64,000 bases of DNA from Bugula neritina (taxonomy: Eukaryota > Bryozoa > Gymnolaemata > Cheilostomatida > Bugulidae), in NCBI GenBank assembly GCA_964035545.1, contig OZ037768.1, positions 19,137,700-19,201,699 on the forward strand, read 5' to 3'. The notes beneath the pieces are model-generated. The model did no database searches. It was given only the letters and a program-made list of their open reading frames with translations, and was not told the origin of the DNA. Shown here piece by piece: positions 1-21,342 of the stretch. Position 1 is the stretch's first letter. Each line of letters begins with the position of its first letter. Made by a program: the position numbers and the translations under genes.

Positions 1-552
1 TAATAATAATAACATTAAATTTTACAAGAATGAGTTTTAAGCATTGTTTAATTTTTTTAATGTCTATGTTATTGAATTTAATTTATTATAGTCATAATAA
101 ATTTAAACTATAAATAATGAAGTTACTAATACTAATACTAATTAGTAACTATAATAAGTATATTTATATAAAATTTATTATTTAATATAAATTAAAATAT
201 TGATGTAAAGCAGTTGATAATAAAAGATATTACTATAAGCCATTGGCTGAATTTAAGGCAGCAGTTATTACTTTTAGTATTAGTTTCACTATATATAATT
301 CTTATAACAAATATTTTACTATGACAATAATGTACTATTAATATAACTATACTATTACATTGCACTAATTCTAGTTATGATATTTATACTAAATTATAAA
401 GTCATATATATGGCTATGACTGTACCTAAAAGCTTATAGTTATGTGTATAGCTAGCTTAACTATAAAACACCCATGCTGTTAATGCTGAGGTATAACATA
501 CTCTTAGTCTTGTGACTGTCACTTACACTTGTAGTTATAAAATTAGACTCAT
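1..552. other. AT-rich intergenic DNA, no gene seen
   Basis: Strongly AT-rich sequence rich in short TAATA and ACTAAT runs. No open frame of useful length, RNA gene or defined repeat was recognised. It ends at the TA dinucleotide flanking the pogo-like element. Confidence 0.6.
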
Positions 553-554
553 TA

Positions 555-2624
555 GGGGAAGGTGGGGTAAGTTGGGTCAAGGGGCAAGTTGGGTCAGGCC
601 ATTTTCTCAAAAACTGTAATGCTAGGAAACTGAATAGTTAGGTCAAGAAGTAAAGGCCAAACTAAAATAACTTCCTGCTATTACAACAACACTATCAAAA
701 AAGAGGTGAGTGAAATATTACCTAATATCAATATTTTTGCTTTATTTGACATTCTGTTCACCAAAACAGTAGACCAAAACTTTGTCATTAAGCATGAGGT
801 TAGAGTGCTGATGTTTTGTGTCATGAATACTTGAGTAGTTAGCTTATATTTGGTGGATTATAAAACTTTTTAAATTAATTTTTTCATGCAAAAATTACAT
901 GCTTTACAAAATTGCTGCCAATGGGGCAAGTTGGGTCAAAATTTTGGGGCTAGTTGGCTCAGTGGCCCAACTTGCCCCAAGTCACTAAACATAGTGTTAA
1001 TGTAATATTATTGTTGCAGATCGTGATACTGGATAATCAATGCTCACATATATCCTTAGAGAGTCTGTAACTCTTGCTAAAAAATCAGGAGTTGTTCTAC
1101 TCACCTTGCCACCACATACTTCACACCAATTACAGTCTCTGGATAGAACTGTTTTCGGTCCAATGAAAACATACTTCAACAAGGCAATGGATAACTAAAT
1201 GATAACCTATCTGAACATGAGCATAAAAGTGAAAGACATTGGCGCCCTAACAAAGCGAGCATTTGGGCAAAACATGACTGTTGCTAATATAACATCGGGC
1301 TTTCGCTCATCTGGCATATTCCCATCAAAAGCAGGCATATTTACCGACGCCGACTATGTTCCAACCGATGTTACGGACAAACCTCAAAGAGTGACCAATG
1401 AGCAAAATAATCTAATTCAACTTAGCCAAGTTCATCTCAGCCAACTTTATTCCAGATTCCAATCTACAATCCAAGCACGCCTAGTACTTCTGGTTTATTG
1501 GCAGGGGCTACCTCTCAGGATACTTCTACTTCACTGGTGGTGGCTACCTCTAAGCAGCCTGTTACCCCTCAAGATGTTCTTCTCTTACCCAAAGCTGCTC
1601 TACGCAAAAATGGAGCACCCAGAAGAAAGCGGGTAAAGACCGCTACACTGATAGACACACCAGAGAAAGAAAGAATCGAGCAAGAATGAGCAGACAAGTT
1701 GAATAAAGGAAAGGAACGACCTAAGCGTAGGCCTATACAGAAAGAGCCAGAATCCTGCAGTGAAGATGAGCAGAACCATAGTTCCACTAGAGACAGACAG
1801 CGATTCGCAATCCGAGGCGGAAGCAGAAGAACAGGATGTGACAGATGTAGAAGAAGGGGCGTTTGTGGTGGCAAAATACAAAGGAAAACGTTCAACCATA
1901 AGTTTTGTTGGAATGGTGGTTGGCAAGGATGAAGGAGATTGGAGATTGGACTTTTACAAAAAGACTCCACAGGGCACATTCTCTAGGCCATCATAGCCAG
2001 ACATATATACAGTGAAGGCTGAGCAAATTTTTAGAGTGCTGGGGGCATCTGTCTCAACTGGAACAACTGTTCGAACTATAGGCTGTGTTAGTTTTGGCAA
2101 CAAACTAAATGGCATGGGCTTTGAGTTAGTTTTCTTGATGCCTTTATTAAATAAAAATAATAGCCCCAAGCAGATTCGGTTTACTTCTTCGTCCATTCCC
2201 AGAGTCTAAACTCAAATAATCTCACTAAATTAAATGATGACTGGGGGCCTATGTTACAAACTTTGTATGTTTTTCTCAAACTAATATGCTGTTAATCATT
2301 ACTTAGACCTAATGAAAATTAATAAATTGAATTTATTTCAGTGATATGTTAGATGCCATAGTAATGAAATAGCGACCCAACTTGCCCCATTTTTTTTTGG
2401 TGGTGACCCAACTTGCCCCTCATGCGGGGTAAGTTGGGTCAGAAGAAAGGTTTTACGGTATTATCTGTAGCTGACTCAATGTTGGTGTTGCCTCAAAATA
2501 AAATTGGGCTATCGCAGATAACATGTTAATCTATCTTTATGACAAACAGTTTGATATTTACATGCTTAGATCGGCCACAATATTAAAAAAACCAATTTTT
2601 GACCCAACTTACCCCGCCTTCCCC
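555..2624 (+). mobile_element. Decayed pogo/Tigger-like DNA transposon, 2.07 kb
   Basis: The ends are near-perfect 25-bp inverted repeats (555-579 and 2600-2624; one mismatch seen) of the form GGGGAAGGTGGGGTAAG. A TA lies directly outside each end (553-554 and 2625-2626), as expected for Tc1/mariner/pogo elements. Inside are further copies of a GGGGCAAGTTGGGTCA motif in both orientations. The middle holds remnants of a DDE transposase. About 1.5 kb is recognisable, so the N-terminal DNA-binding part seems deleted. No intact transposase remains, so the copy cannot be autonomous. Confidence 0.9.
1023..2110 (+). pseudogene. Pogo-like DDE transposase remnant
   Basis: Plus-strand translation from about 1023 gives ILDNQCSH, then after a frameshift near 1066 LPPHTSHQLQSLDRTVFGP, the hallmark end of the pogo/Tigger DDE catalytic core. 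A stop at 1196-1198 is followed in frame by a block around GFRSSGIFP (about 1290-1330), a conserved C-terminal motif of these transposases. Another frameshift leads to a lysine/arginine-rich stretch (about 1575-1690). A final block at 1760-2070 (EGAFVVAKYKGK ... PDIYTVKAEQIFRVL) resembles the transposase C-terminal tail and is broken by TAG at 1994-1996. The helix-turn-helix and the first catalytic Asp were not found. At least two stops and two frameshifts make it a pseudogene. Confidence 0.85.
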
Positions 2625-2626
2625 TA

Positions 2627-3840
2627 ATACTTTGTTTTACTCAACATTTTCAGTTTAAGTTACACTTGGAGTAAAAATAGTTGTATTTTGGCTTTTACTT
2701 TTATTTGACTCTATGTGTCATTTACATCCAAAACAAATCATAAACTCAGTTTTAATGTGAGTGTAGCACTCACACTTCCACTTACATTGGACTTGAGATC
2801 AATTGTATTATAATAATAATAATACTCATTATTTAGTAATAGTGATGTAGTTTTCTGGTAATAGAAATTCTGCTCACGTTGTCTTCCATGCTGAGGCTAA
2901 GGGGACATGATGCAAAAAGCTGTGCAATATCTATTTATGTACATATGTTTAGCCATTTGTGCACAAAAATAGATGTTATTATATCATCAACTAGTCATAG
3001 TATTTTACAAATACAAATAAGTGAGACAAATGTATAATAACTTATAATATTAGTATCTTTTACAAACGGTCAGGTTCCTAGGGAATGCTTAGTTTTAAGA
3101 AATTTTGGAAGCTGTCCAACTACAGCCCTGAAGCAATCATTGAGATTAAGTTTATTTAATAGGAGACCGGCATATAAATATATATATAATAATCTATAAA
3201 TTTTTACTGTCTTGTAATATTTCTCTTGATAATTGTTTTAAACCATCTATTTAATTTTTTTAGTACTACTCATTTTTAAGCTATAGTATGGTTATACTTT
3301 AGGTACTTAAGTTAGCAAACTGTCAGCTGCATAGTTTTGGTAGAATAGAATATAAAATATTTATGGGTATATTATAAGTTTTACTATATGGAAACAGAAT
3401 AAACATACAGCTTCATATAGTGATAACATTGCAAGTTACACATCAGCTACTTTTACTACTATGTGATAATAGTTGACTGAAGTCAGCTTGACATTCCTTA
3501 CGTAATCGTAGAGTTGGTTGATAGTCGAATATTAGTAATTAGCTAACTAAATTTTATGTATTTATCCCATTCACTCTGTATTGAAGGACTTTTTCTATGT
3601 ACATTATTATTAGTCAAGTTATTTTTATATAAATTAATAGCTTTAATATGGCATATTTTCTAATATTTGTCAGTTATCATTTCAGAGTTGCTGTTAACTG
3701 CTATAATATTATATTAGGTTTGCTGTTAATTCTGTTAGTTTAATATAATATTGTCAACTGTTGCTGGTATAAGATTTTGATATCTTATTTTAGTTGCATG
3801 TCTGTGAAAATCAAGTCAAAAGTGTTCCAACACTCAACTG
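2627..3840. other. AT-rich intergenic DNA upstream of ZDHHC23-like gene
   Basis: No coding region is supported here. The 5' UTR and promoter of the downstream palmitoyltransferase gene presumably lie in this stretch, but no TATA box or initiator could be assigned with confidence. An in-frame TGA at 3805-3807 lies upstream of the chosen ATG. Confidence 0.5.
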
Positions 3841-6800
3841 ATGCCGAAAAGAAAACTTGGTTGCTGCGAATACACCAACAGAAAAGGCGAGCTAGCGCAT
3901 GTACTCGGCTGCTGTTGTGATTGTGACATCTTAGATGCTGCCTGCGATCGGTATAACTCTTCATTTTTGACATGCAATGTTATACAAAATAAATTTTAAA
4001 CTCGAAGTTGGTCCCCGTCTTTTAAAACACTTTGCACTATTCTTTATCACTATGTCACCATGCGTCCATATAAGATGGATTACACCAAAACTGCACATTC
4101 CTATTGCTGTGGTTGCATTATCTTCACACTGTCCCCATGCATCACAATGAAAACCAATACGCATAATGGAAAGCATGAGGATGTAGTATATGGCATGGCT
4201 GTTGAATCATTAAGCTTGCAACAGTCTGAAATTTCTATTTTTGAATTGGCATAATTATTTTACAGCACCATATGTTAATATAATCTATTTGTGTACTCTT
4301 GAAATAGATTATTTTTAAACAGTTCCTTTGTTTTTTTCGCCTGACAGATGGATGTAATATTTAAAATACTTGAAGGCCACTTTTGTATCTATGCAATATA
4401 TGCTAACAGTGGGTTAATGCCCTCATAAATCACACTAGTCAGTAATACACACTTTTTCCTTCTAATACATTTACAGTTGTATAAACTAGCTGTATGGGTG
4501 AAAATAGCACGGTCTACTTCTCTTTGCAGCTGTCTAAGGTGCCAGTCACAAAGCTCTGACTTTTCCTATCAAATGTCCAGTATAATTGCTGATAGGCTCA
4601 GAATTCCATGGGTTGGAGGGTCGGGCGCCATACAGGTTAGAGCTATTGCCACTTATAAGAGTGTGGAAGGCGATTGCATAGCCTTAAGATCTGGGATTTT
4701 ATTTTTACTTATGCTGAGTATAATACCATGCATGCCAATATATAATACAGCAAGGGCGTAGCTCACTTCATTTAAGGCAGTTTGAAGATGTGTCTAATTA
4801 ATTACTTAGATATATGTAGACTGTAGCATGTTTACTTGTAAACACTGCATAGAAAATTCCTTGCACATGGTTTGAAATAGTTGCAGCTATTATATGCTGT
4901 AGCTGAGTGGCTCATTTCCTTTCTACTTCAGTTCATGGTTTGAGCGAGAGAGTAGTTTTTAATTTTGCTTGTGTTGTCGGTTTTTGTATGCAAGTATTTC
5001 TATTTATTTGCATGTGAAAATTTCTTAAGGGTAACCTAACTTTTCAACCTTCTTGTAGAAAGTTACTGTTCCTGCCTAGCCATGTGACCACAATAGCTCT
5101 TGAGTCATTTTTGAACAACTGTTGTTAATACAACATGGCTAGTGATTAGTGTGTTACATGATGCAATACCAATAGGAGTTGTGCTCTTTTAGCTCCAGCT
5201 GGATGTTTTCTCTCCTATACTTATAATACCGACACTGTTGGTTATATCTATAACTCATCACTACGTGGCGTGGACCGTCTCCATTCTCACTCCGCTCTGT
5301 CTCCTCCTCTACTACAGATCCTGGAGGAACAACCCCCAGCGCACCAGAACTAGGTTCTTTTTCTCCTGGGGTCTTGGTATGTGCAGACAATTGTTATACA
5401 CAATATATTCTAGTAGAATGAAGTCTTATGCACTAATAGAAATAAATGACATCTACAAATAGCTTGTTGATTTTCTGATTCAGCATAGTTTTTACTTATT
5501 TTGTATTGATGATGGTTATTATTATTTTTAAAAACAGCTCATGTCATTTGATAATAAGAAATTGATTAGCCGGTGTAGTAACCAAACACATACTAAGTTC
5601 AATCGTATTAATGAAAATTTATAGTCGCCATCCCCGAGACAACCCCAAATAGAAAGATTTTTTTTAGTCAGACTTTTTCTTTACTGTGACAAAGGAGTAA
5701 TTACGACTGATTTTTCTTTCTCACACCACCATTGGCCTTTACTGGGATTTCATTACTTTGCATAATGTAAATGTATGCTGGGTGAATTTGTGGTTGCAGT
5801 TTGCATGAACTTATGGTTTTGATTTCATTCGATGTATGTAACTGTTTCCAAACACCAAATGCAAATTCCATTGAAGCTGGAGACACAGTACTTTACTGGG
5901 ATTTGAACCACTGAACTCATGTTTACTAAGCCCGTGCTCTAACCCCTAGACACTATGGTAGATATCAACAAGTATTTGTACTTTTGTTGTAGTGAGCGTG
6001 TTCGCCATGGCCTACGTCTTCTTTGGTACTGCTATATTCTACAGAGAGACTTATCTATTCGAGGGAATGGTAGAACTCGGACTATTTTTTATCATGTTAT
6101 ATACTCTCTACCTCACAAAGCAGGACCCTGGCTCTATACGGCAGGACCACATTCAGGACTCCTTTATGAGGACTTTTACCGTGCCTAAAGGCAAACTAAA
6201 AAATTCTACTCCACACAATACCAGTATTTGTGAGTTGAGTTTATTTTTAGTTCTCTAGCATAGGGCAGTAAACAGGTTTTCTGGCAAGTGTTAAAATAAA
6301 TGTTGATATTCTAAATGTTGAAATTTAGGTTAGACGTGGGCCTGACTATTTTAAATGCATTCATTTGCCTCGAAACAATTTGCTTGTTGAAACATTTTCA
6401 ACCCATATTATTGATGTATGAATTGATAAGCTGGTTTCTGGACTAAATCATGTCCTGTAATGCTCAGTAAGACTGAACTGTTGGTCACTTTATAAAAAAA
6501 GCTGCAAGCTTTGCAGACTTTTAAATTTACTAACAAAGTTTTGAATGACATGCATTGCATTGATTAAAAGCGTTCTCATTGACAGTTTCTAAGCCAGTTA
6601 GTACCTTATACTTGAGTTGGTAATTCATAATTTAACTTAGGGAGAGGCATAACACTTGATAATGTACCTGAAAATGATGTACAGCTAAAATAAAAAACCC
6701 TTCTTGATTGAAGAATATAAAAGTATTAGGATTTTCACATCGAAAAACAAAGCAGACTCAATCTAAATTCAACTGATGGGTGTATTGCATTAAATTTCTT

Positions 6801-9800
6801 AGTACAGTAATTGGGTTTATTGTTAATACTGTTACTGCAATAAGGTACAATAGTAATCAATATATTATGTGTGCTTATAGCAAGATACATTAATATAAAG
6901 TATAATTATTCAGAACCTATATCTTCAGCAGGTGTAACCAAATTGTAGTTGAGATAAAAATTATACTGTTTTAGTATAGTTGACTTTCGCAATGCTTTTT
7001 AATGCCCTTTGGCTTATTATTGGGCATCTTCAAGTTTCAAATTTTCTGGTTTGGGTCACCAAATTTTGCTCTATGCAACTGTAATGGGACGAATTTTGTT
7101 AAGTGCTATTTGTTATAATCTGACTGACAATATGGACTTATTCAAACTTCAATGGAAATGTCTCAAATTTATGTCTATCAACATGTGATTAACATCAGCT
7201 CTATTTAGTCAGGATCCAACTACTAGCTTTGCTGATATGTAGGTAACTGCAGCCTTCCCCTACAGGTAATAAAAACCTGGCACACAGCTATCTATGTAAA
7301 CTAACTGAGATATTCATCTAGATACCAATTAGCTTCTATTATTTTTCGTTTCCATAAATAACATCCTCTGTCTGATTTGTAATGTCATCTCATGAAAATA
7401 TTTTAAATGGTATTAAAACACTACATTTAAGTCTACTTTTGAAAAAAATATAATTTCTTTTAAATTTAAATTTTGAAGTCAACTTTTGAATTTATGACTT
7501 ATTTTGCATTTGATAAATTTTAACTTAGTACCAAGTTTCTAACCAGCATTTGTGTTACTTCTAACCAGCATTTGATACAATGTATGAGTCACCTTATATG
7601 GTGGGCTGTCTGATGGTATGTTTTTATAATCAATTAGTATAATCTCAAATAACTTGTTTATCTAATATGGTCATTGACTTGTGATTGCTTTTTACTTTCA
7701 AATGAAATGAATAATAAGCAAGCAACTATCCTAGATTGAAGCACCTTAACATGTATATTTTGTTATTTGCAGCTCGTTTGGTGAATGAAAAGCTAGACAA
7801 AGTTTCACGTCATATTAGACAATCAAGTTGGTCCCCTCAAGCCTCTACAGGAAGATTGTTAACAGAAGGCGGGGACAGTAGACATTCGCCCCTTTCTTTT
7901 CCAACTCAGGCACTTCCTTCTAAAAGCAGCATACCTAATGCACAGAAACTTAGAGGTATGTATGCTACATCAGTTTTATGTAGTATATAATTTATTTGTT
8001 TTTCTAACCTGAAATGGGTTCGCTATGAAAGTCCCTTTATACATCAATTGGGAAACTAGGTCTATAGTCTAGACTTATGGTTTATTTTACTAATGATGAG
8101 ATTATTTTCAAACAAAATTTATAAACTATGCAAGTTTTGTCATGAATATATTGTTCTGCTTACATTTCATATGCTAATATAACTATAAAAAAACTCTAAA
8201 ACCTCAAATTCCAGCTCCGAATTTCACCTGAAAGTAGTAATGATATCTTTGAGACTATGTATCATTTTATTAACACGAGAATATCATAATGAATTACACA
8301 GTCTATTCTTAAACATTTAAATAGTTAATTTGATGATCTTAATTTAAAACTATATCTTTAGATTTCTTCATGAATAGCTGAAGCTCAGAAAGATCCTGTG
8401 ACATTGTCTATATAATATTATACGAGTTTCCTTTCATATACGTTGCGGTAATGTTTCAGATGCTCACGTGAAGGCGGCAGCTAGTGGCTGTAGCCATTGC
8501 AATGTGAAGTTGCCCCCTCGTGCTAGTCACTGTAATGTTTGCTGTCAGTGCTATGCAGTCCGTGATCATCACTGCATTTGGTAAGTTATATTATGTTATT
8601 CAAGACCTACTAGTATAAAATACGCCATTATCTGTTAGTTTGGCTATGAACAGTTTTCTGTCTGTGCAGCAAATTTGAAAGTCACAATCTCAACTAACTA
8701 TGGTTTTCTGTTGCTAATTTTAAAATAAGTTGAAAGATTCAGACTCAAGCTAAACAAAATCAACCCACAGTGTTCATACACACTCTGTTAGGTTTGCCAT
8801 GCTGTGGTTATCCGCCAATGTGATGGAAGGCTTCAATTGGTCACTAGGTTACTAGGCTAACAGGCTGCTAGGTTACTAGGCTAACAGGCTGCTAGGTTAC
8901 TAGGCTAACAGGCTGCTAGGTTACTAGGCTAACAGGCTGCTAGGTTACTAGGCTAACAGGCTGCTAGGTTATTAGGGTCACATGACAAATAGTTAGGCAA
9001 GTTCCCTTTAAAGTTTCTATGATATGCAATAAAAATTATAGTATACTTTCTAGCTATGATATTTAAAAAAATATTTCTATTTGATGTTTGAGAGATAAAG
9101 GCTATTGTGGTGGTCAAATTATGTAATAGCTAATTAAAAATATATTACTGCAGTATAAATACCCTGTTAAACCCACTAGATTGTTAGCATTTGTGGAAAC
9201 TGTTTTTGAGGCATGCATTTTGGGTATGTAACTGCGAATGTCAATGTAAAGAATAAAGTTATACTAGTGTAATTAATATACACTTTTGTTAGACTGAGTT
9301 GTAAAGAAACAAATATTAACCTCTCATATGAGATGTAATATATTTATATAAAACTTTTTGATGTTATCATATACGTGGTTTGTTGATTGTTACAGGTTAG
9401 ACCAATGCATAGGATTACGCAATCACAGAGCATTCATTGTATTGATAATCATGTTCCTCATAGTCTCTATATACGGTCTCCATCTCACACTCACTACTAT
9501 ATGTACTCCTATTATGATGCTAGACTTCTTCCTTCTACCTGTCGACTGCAGATATGTCTATTCTGATTTACTGTAAGTATAAATATCCTACTCACTGTAA
9601 GTATAAGTATCCTACTTACTGTAAGTATAAATATCCTACTTACTGTAAGTATAAGTATCCTACTTACTGTAAGTATAAGTATCTCACTTACTGTAAGTAT
9701 AAGTATCCTACTTACTGTAAGTATAAGTTTCTAATTTACTGTAAGTATAAGTATCCTACTTACTGTAAGTCTAAGTATCTTTACGTATCCTATAAAAAAA

Positions 9801-11412
9801 CTTACATTTGTTTAAACTTTAAAGTCTCCATTCCTGTCGGAACCTTTGTTGCTAAGAGTTTTCTCGAACCCATACCTGGCACTCACTAAGTCAATACTCT
9901 AACTGCAGCTGCTACCTTCCCGTATCCTATATGCAGCTACTATAAATTTATCAACTATCCACTCTATATTCTGTGAAATTTCCTCATATACCATTGACAT
10001 TAGATTTGCTTTAAAATTTGGTGTTTTGAAGTTGTCTCCTTTATCCTTACAATGCATACCAGGTGCCAAAGTGACCTTTCAAGTAGTGTTATGCTAAGTT
10101 AATGCAAAGTTTATTATGTCTTTGTCAATTATTTGATGTATAATTAATATGCTTAATTCATTTAAAAGAGCGAATAACAGTACAAAATGAAAAGGCATTG
10201 CTGTTGAATATAATCTGGGTGTGTTTTCTCGGTGTAATCTTACATAGAGTTTAGGAGAAAACAAGCTCATATAAACTGTATATTGTATAGGGTATAGAGT
10301 AGAGCTAAAGTGACAGCAGATTGATTTACAGCTACCTTTTGCTGCTCTGCTCGCACAGTTTTATAATTCCTTTGCCAAAGTTGTAAGGCTTATATTTCTT
10401 CTTTTTAATTTAATCCACCATGGCTGTCCCTTCGTACTGCTTGATCTGTGGTCATGTTTAGGTTATTATCTAATTGATAATATTTTGTCTTTGAACGTTG
10501 ATAATCATTATACGTGTATTTTCGGTTTCGTGACTGTAATCATAGTACTTTGGTTGTCATACCAAGTCTGTGCCCTTGTACACTCTGACACTACACGATT
10601 CTAACTAATTACATTACATTGAGTGCAGTAATGGAGAAATTGGTTAAAACCCTGTGTACTAAATGAGAGATATAGCAAAAGGAGTTATGTTCTCTTGAGA
10701 ATTTTCATGTGTGCTTCAAAGCGAATTTGTAAATATTGTTAAAGGACTTAGTCTATTAAAATTTCTCTGTTCTTGCATCTACTATATTGAATGAACTCAT
10801 GTATCTTTAATGTCTACAGAAAATGTTCCACAGCAGCTGTATCAATGGATTTGTTGTAGTTGTCTTCCAGCACTTTGTCTCAGTGTTCAAATAAACTTGC
10901 ATATATTCTGCATGTACATTGTATATAACAAACCTTCCATTCTGAAGTATAAATTTACACCCAAATTTCCTATATGGTGCCTTAAATCTACTTTTTATAG
11001 TAATAAATAGAAGGTGTATTACTGCCTAAAGTTTCTGCATTCTGTAAAAATATTTACTTATGTTACTCAATATGTGCTTTGATTTACTAATGAACTTAGA
11101 ATGTGTATTTTATCTTGTAGGGGAGCCGTTGCCTACGTCAGCTGCTGTTACACCTGTGTTATCGTGGTGCTAGTAATAGTACTTCTCATTCAGCAAATGA
11201 TCCTTATTAGTCAGAATATAACTATACAGGAATTCAACAGGTTTATACAGACAAGAGACTCTAGCGGCTCTCAGATAGCCTGGTGGAAGTCTTTCTTTGC
11301 TGCTGGCAATCCATATGACACTGGGTTTAGGAAAAACCTTGCATTGTTCCTCAGGAGGACTCGGCATGAACCAATCAGACATAGTCGAGATTGCGAGGAA
11401 AGTTTAGAATGA
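3841..11412 (+). CDS. ZDHHC23: ZDHHC23-like protein S-palmitoyltransferase, 8 exons, 467 aa
   Basis: Catalyses S-palmitoylation of cysteines on target proteins, in Golgi/ER-type membranes (family knowledge). Exons: 3841-3950, 4530-4635, 5193-5376, 5993-6223, 7773-7955, 8460-8580, 9396-9572, 11121-11412. All junctions are GT..AG and phases match. The N-terminus has the cysteine-rich block typical of ZDHHC23 (CCEYTNRKGE ... CCCDCDILDAACDR, then DRLRIPW). About four hydrophobic spans lie in residues 73-200, with a DPG motif after the fourth. The zinc-binding DHHC-CRD is at 282-318 with DHHC at 307-310 (C310 catalytic), followed by WLDQCIG rather than the usual N-C-V-G form. Two more membrane spans follow, at about 323-345 and 370-398. 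The human protein is somewhat shorter (409 aa). The start is chosen because an in-frame stop lies 36 nt upstream; an upstream non-coding exon is possible. Exon 7 ends inside a tandem repeat. Confidence 0.92.
5621..5956 (-). mobile_element. tRNA-derived SINE with a nested 140-bp insertion
   Basis: Reverse-oriented copy of the SINE family also seen at 22486-22692 and 43812-44005. The tRNA-like head is at the right (5891-5956: CTCTAACCCCTAGA and a degenerate B box, GGGATTTGAACC in plus orientation); the tail is at the left (ATAGTCGCCATCCC). It lies in ZDHHC23 intron 3, ending about 36 nt before the acceptor. The head is interrupted: CTTTACTGGGATTT occurs at 5737-5750 and again at 5891-5904, bracketing unrelated DNA at 5751-5890. 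Confidence 0.75.
8842..8976. repeat. 24-bp minisatellite in ZDHHC23 intron 6
   Basis: About five and a half copies of a 24-bp unit containing GGTTACTAGGCTAACAGG. Copies are nearly identical. It lies in mid-intron, away from either splice site. Confidence 0.95.
9568..9785 (+). repeat. 24-bp tandem array that repeats the exon 7 splice donor
   Basis: The unit contains CTTACTGTAAGTATAAG. The first unit carries the real exon-intron junction of ZDHHC23 exon 7 (ACT|GTAAGT, donor at 9573). GTAAGT recurs at 24-bp steps about eight more times (9597, 9621, 9645 and so on to 9765). In the protein's reading frame the first unit reads CTG TAA, so any downstream donor would add an immediate stop. Confidence 0.95.
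10622..10775 (-). mobile_element. TA-flanked MITE (family M), copy 1
   Basis: A copy of a roughly 150-bp MITE family with ends related to GGTGCAGTAATGGAGAAA, found at least eight times in this window. It lies in the last intron of the ZDHHC23-like gene. It is degenerate and its left flank is not a clean TA. Confidence 0.7.
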
Positions 11413-12483
11413 GTTGAAAAAAGTTTAGAAGAAACCGTTATTTATAAGCAACCTTTAAGGTGGTTGTTTCAGCTGTAAATTCTTTTTAAACCTGTACTTA
11501 ATTATCTATCTGACATAATTTTGTATTATATATCACCAAAGATATTCAGTAAATGTATAAGGTGCATTACTGCAGCATTATTTATATTAAGTGATACATG
11601 GGAACACATGAGGTCTTTGCTATGTAAACTTTTCATGTTTCTTTTACTAATGCTATTGTATAATTTTGACAGTTCTTTGTGCCAATGATCAATTTTTAAT
11701 TTTTAAACAACAACAATTTGCTTTGTTATAACATCCAGCATGCATTTTGGTGTTTCTGCAACCTATAATCTGATCTATTTCGTAAGGCGATGGCCATCCC
11801 TTATGACTCTGTAGGCTACCACAAAATAATATCTTTCATCAGTAGCATGTGCTTCCATGCAACATTCTTTAGCTCTTAGATTAAAAGAAACTGTGTAAAT
11901 CTAGCATTCAATATCTTGGTAAAGCAGACATAAAACAGTAAATAAAACTGAATTGCTACTAATTGGAGTTACACTTGTAGGAAACATTTATTGAATTGAT
12001 TAAACAATAACGTGTTCGAAAATTGATAGACTGATTCAATAATTGGTGCAAGCATTACTCAATGGCTTTAACAGTTAATCTTGGGATATTCTTTTACTTG
12101 CTCATAACTATGCAAAGCAATTCTGAAATAATTTGAAAAATACTGACGCTGTGGCCCCCATGCACAAGCTAAAGTTTGCAATGTAGCCCTTGACATGAAA
12201 TATTCGCCTTCAGTGGCCCTGCTCTAAAAAGGTTGGACACCCCTAAGCTAGAATAATTTAATTATATAATATTAATATTATAAACATGTTGCATATTAGC
12301 ATATTAATTATTATTCAAACTACTGCCGAGAGTTTTTTTATTGTAATTTGCAATTACAAAACGCATTGTGACGCGGAAAACGGAGTTTCTTATGGGGTAG
12401 AAGTTATCTTACCTAAACGTCATTATAGCTTGACAGTCCACTGACCTCAATGGTGAAAGGCTAGGTCAATATTATTTCAAAAT
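11413..12483. other. 3' UTR / intergenic DNA between ZDHHC23 and SUV39H
   Basis: Contains the probable 3' UTR of the palmitoyltransferase gene; an AATAAA at 11941-11946 is a candidate poly(A) signal. A hAT-like repeat fragment is at about 12120-12245. The 5' UTR and promoter of SUV39H should lie just before 12484. No other gene was seen. Confidence 0.5.
12120..12245 (-). mobile_element. Fragment of a hAT-like non-coding element
   Basis: Reverse-complement copy of the left part of the element at 42985-43308. Shared features are an end reading GGTTGGACACCCCT here (AGGTGTCCAATC there), the phrase ATATTTCATG, AAACTTTAGCTTGTG and CAGTATTTTTCAAATTATTT. The end sequence resembles hAT-type terminal repeats, but a target duplication was not identified. 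Confidence 0.5.

Positions 12484-21342
<8,859 letters not shown>

Noticed and set aside
9554-9889. 111-codon frame with repeated KYKYPTYC on the plus strand
   Set aside because: It comes from the 24-bp array downstream of the ZDHHC23 donor, in a different frame from the gene.
10810-11010. Open frame after an acceptor-like CTACAG in ZDHHC23 intron 7, possible extra exon
   Set aside because: Joining exon 7 (ending at 9572, phase 2) directly to 11121 restores the family order DLL-GAVAYVSC. Inserting this segment at CTACAG gives a stop, and it has no family similarity.
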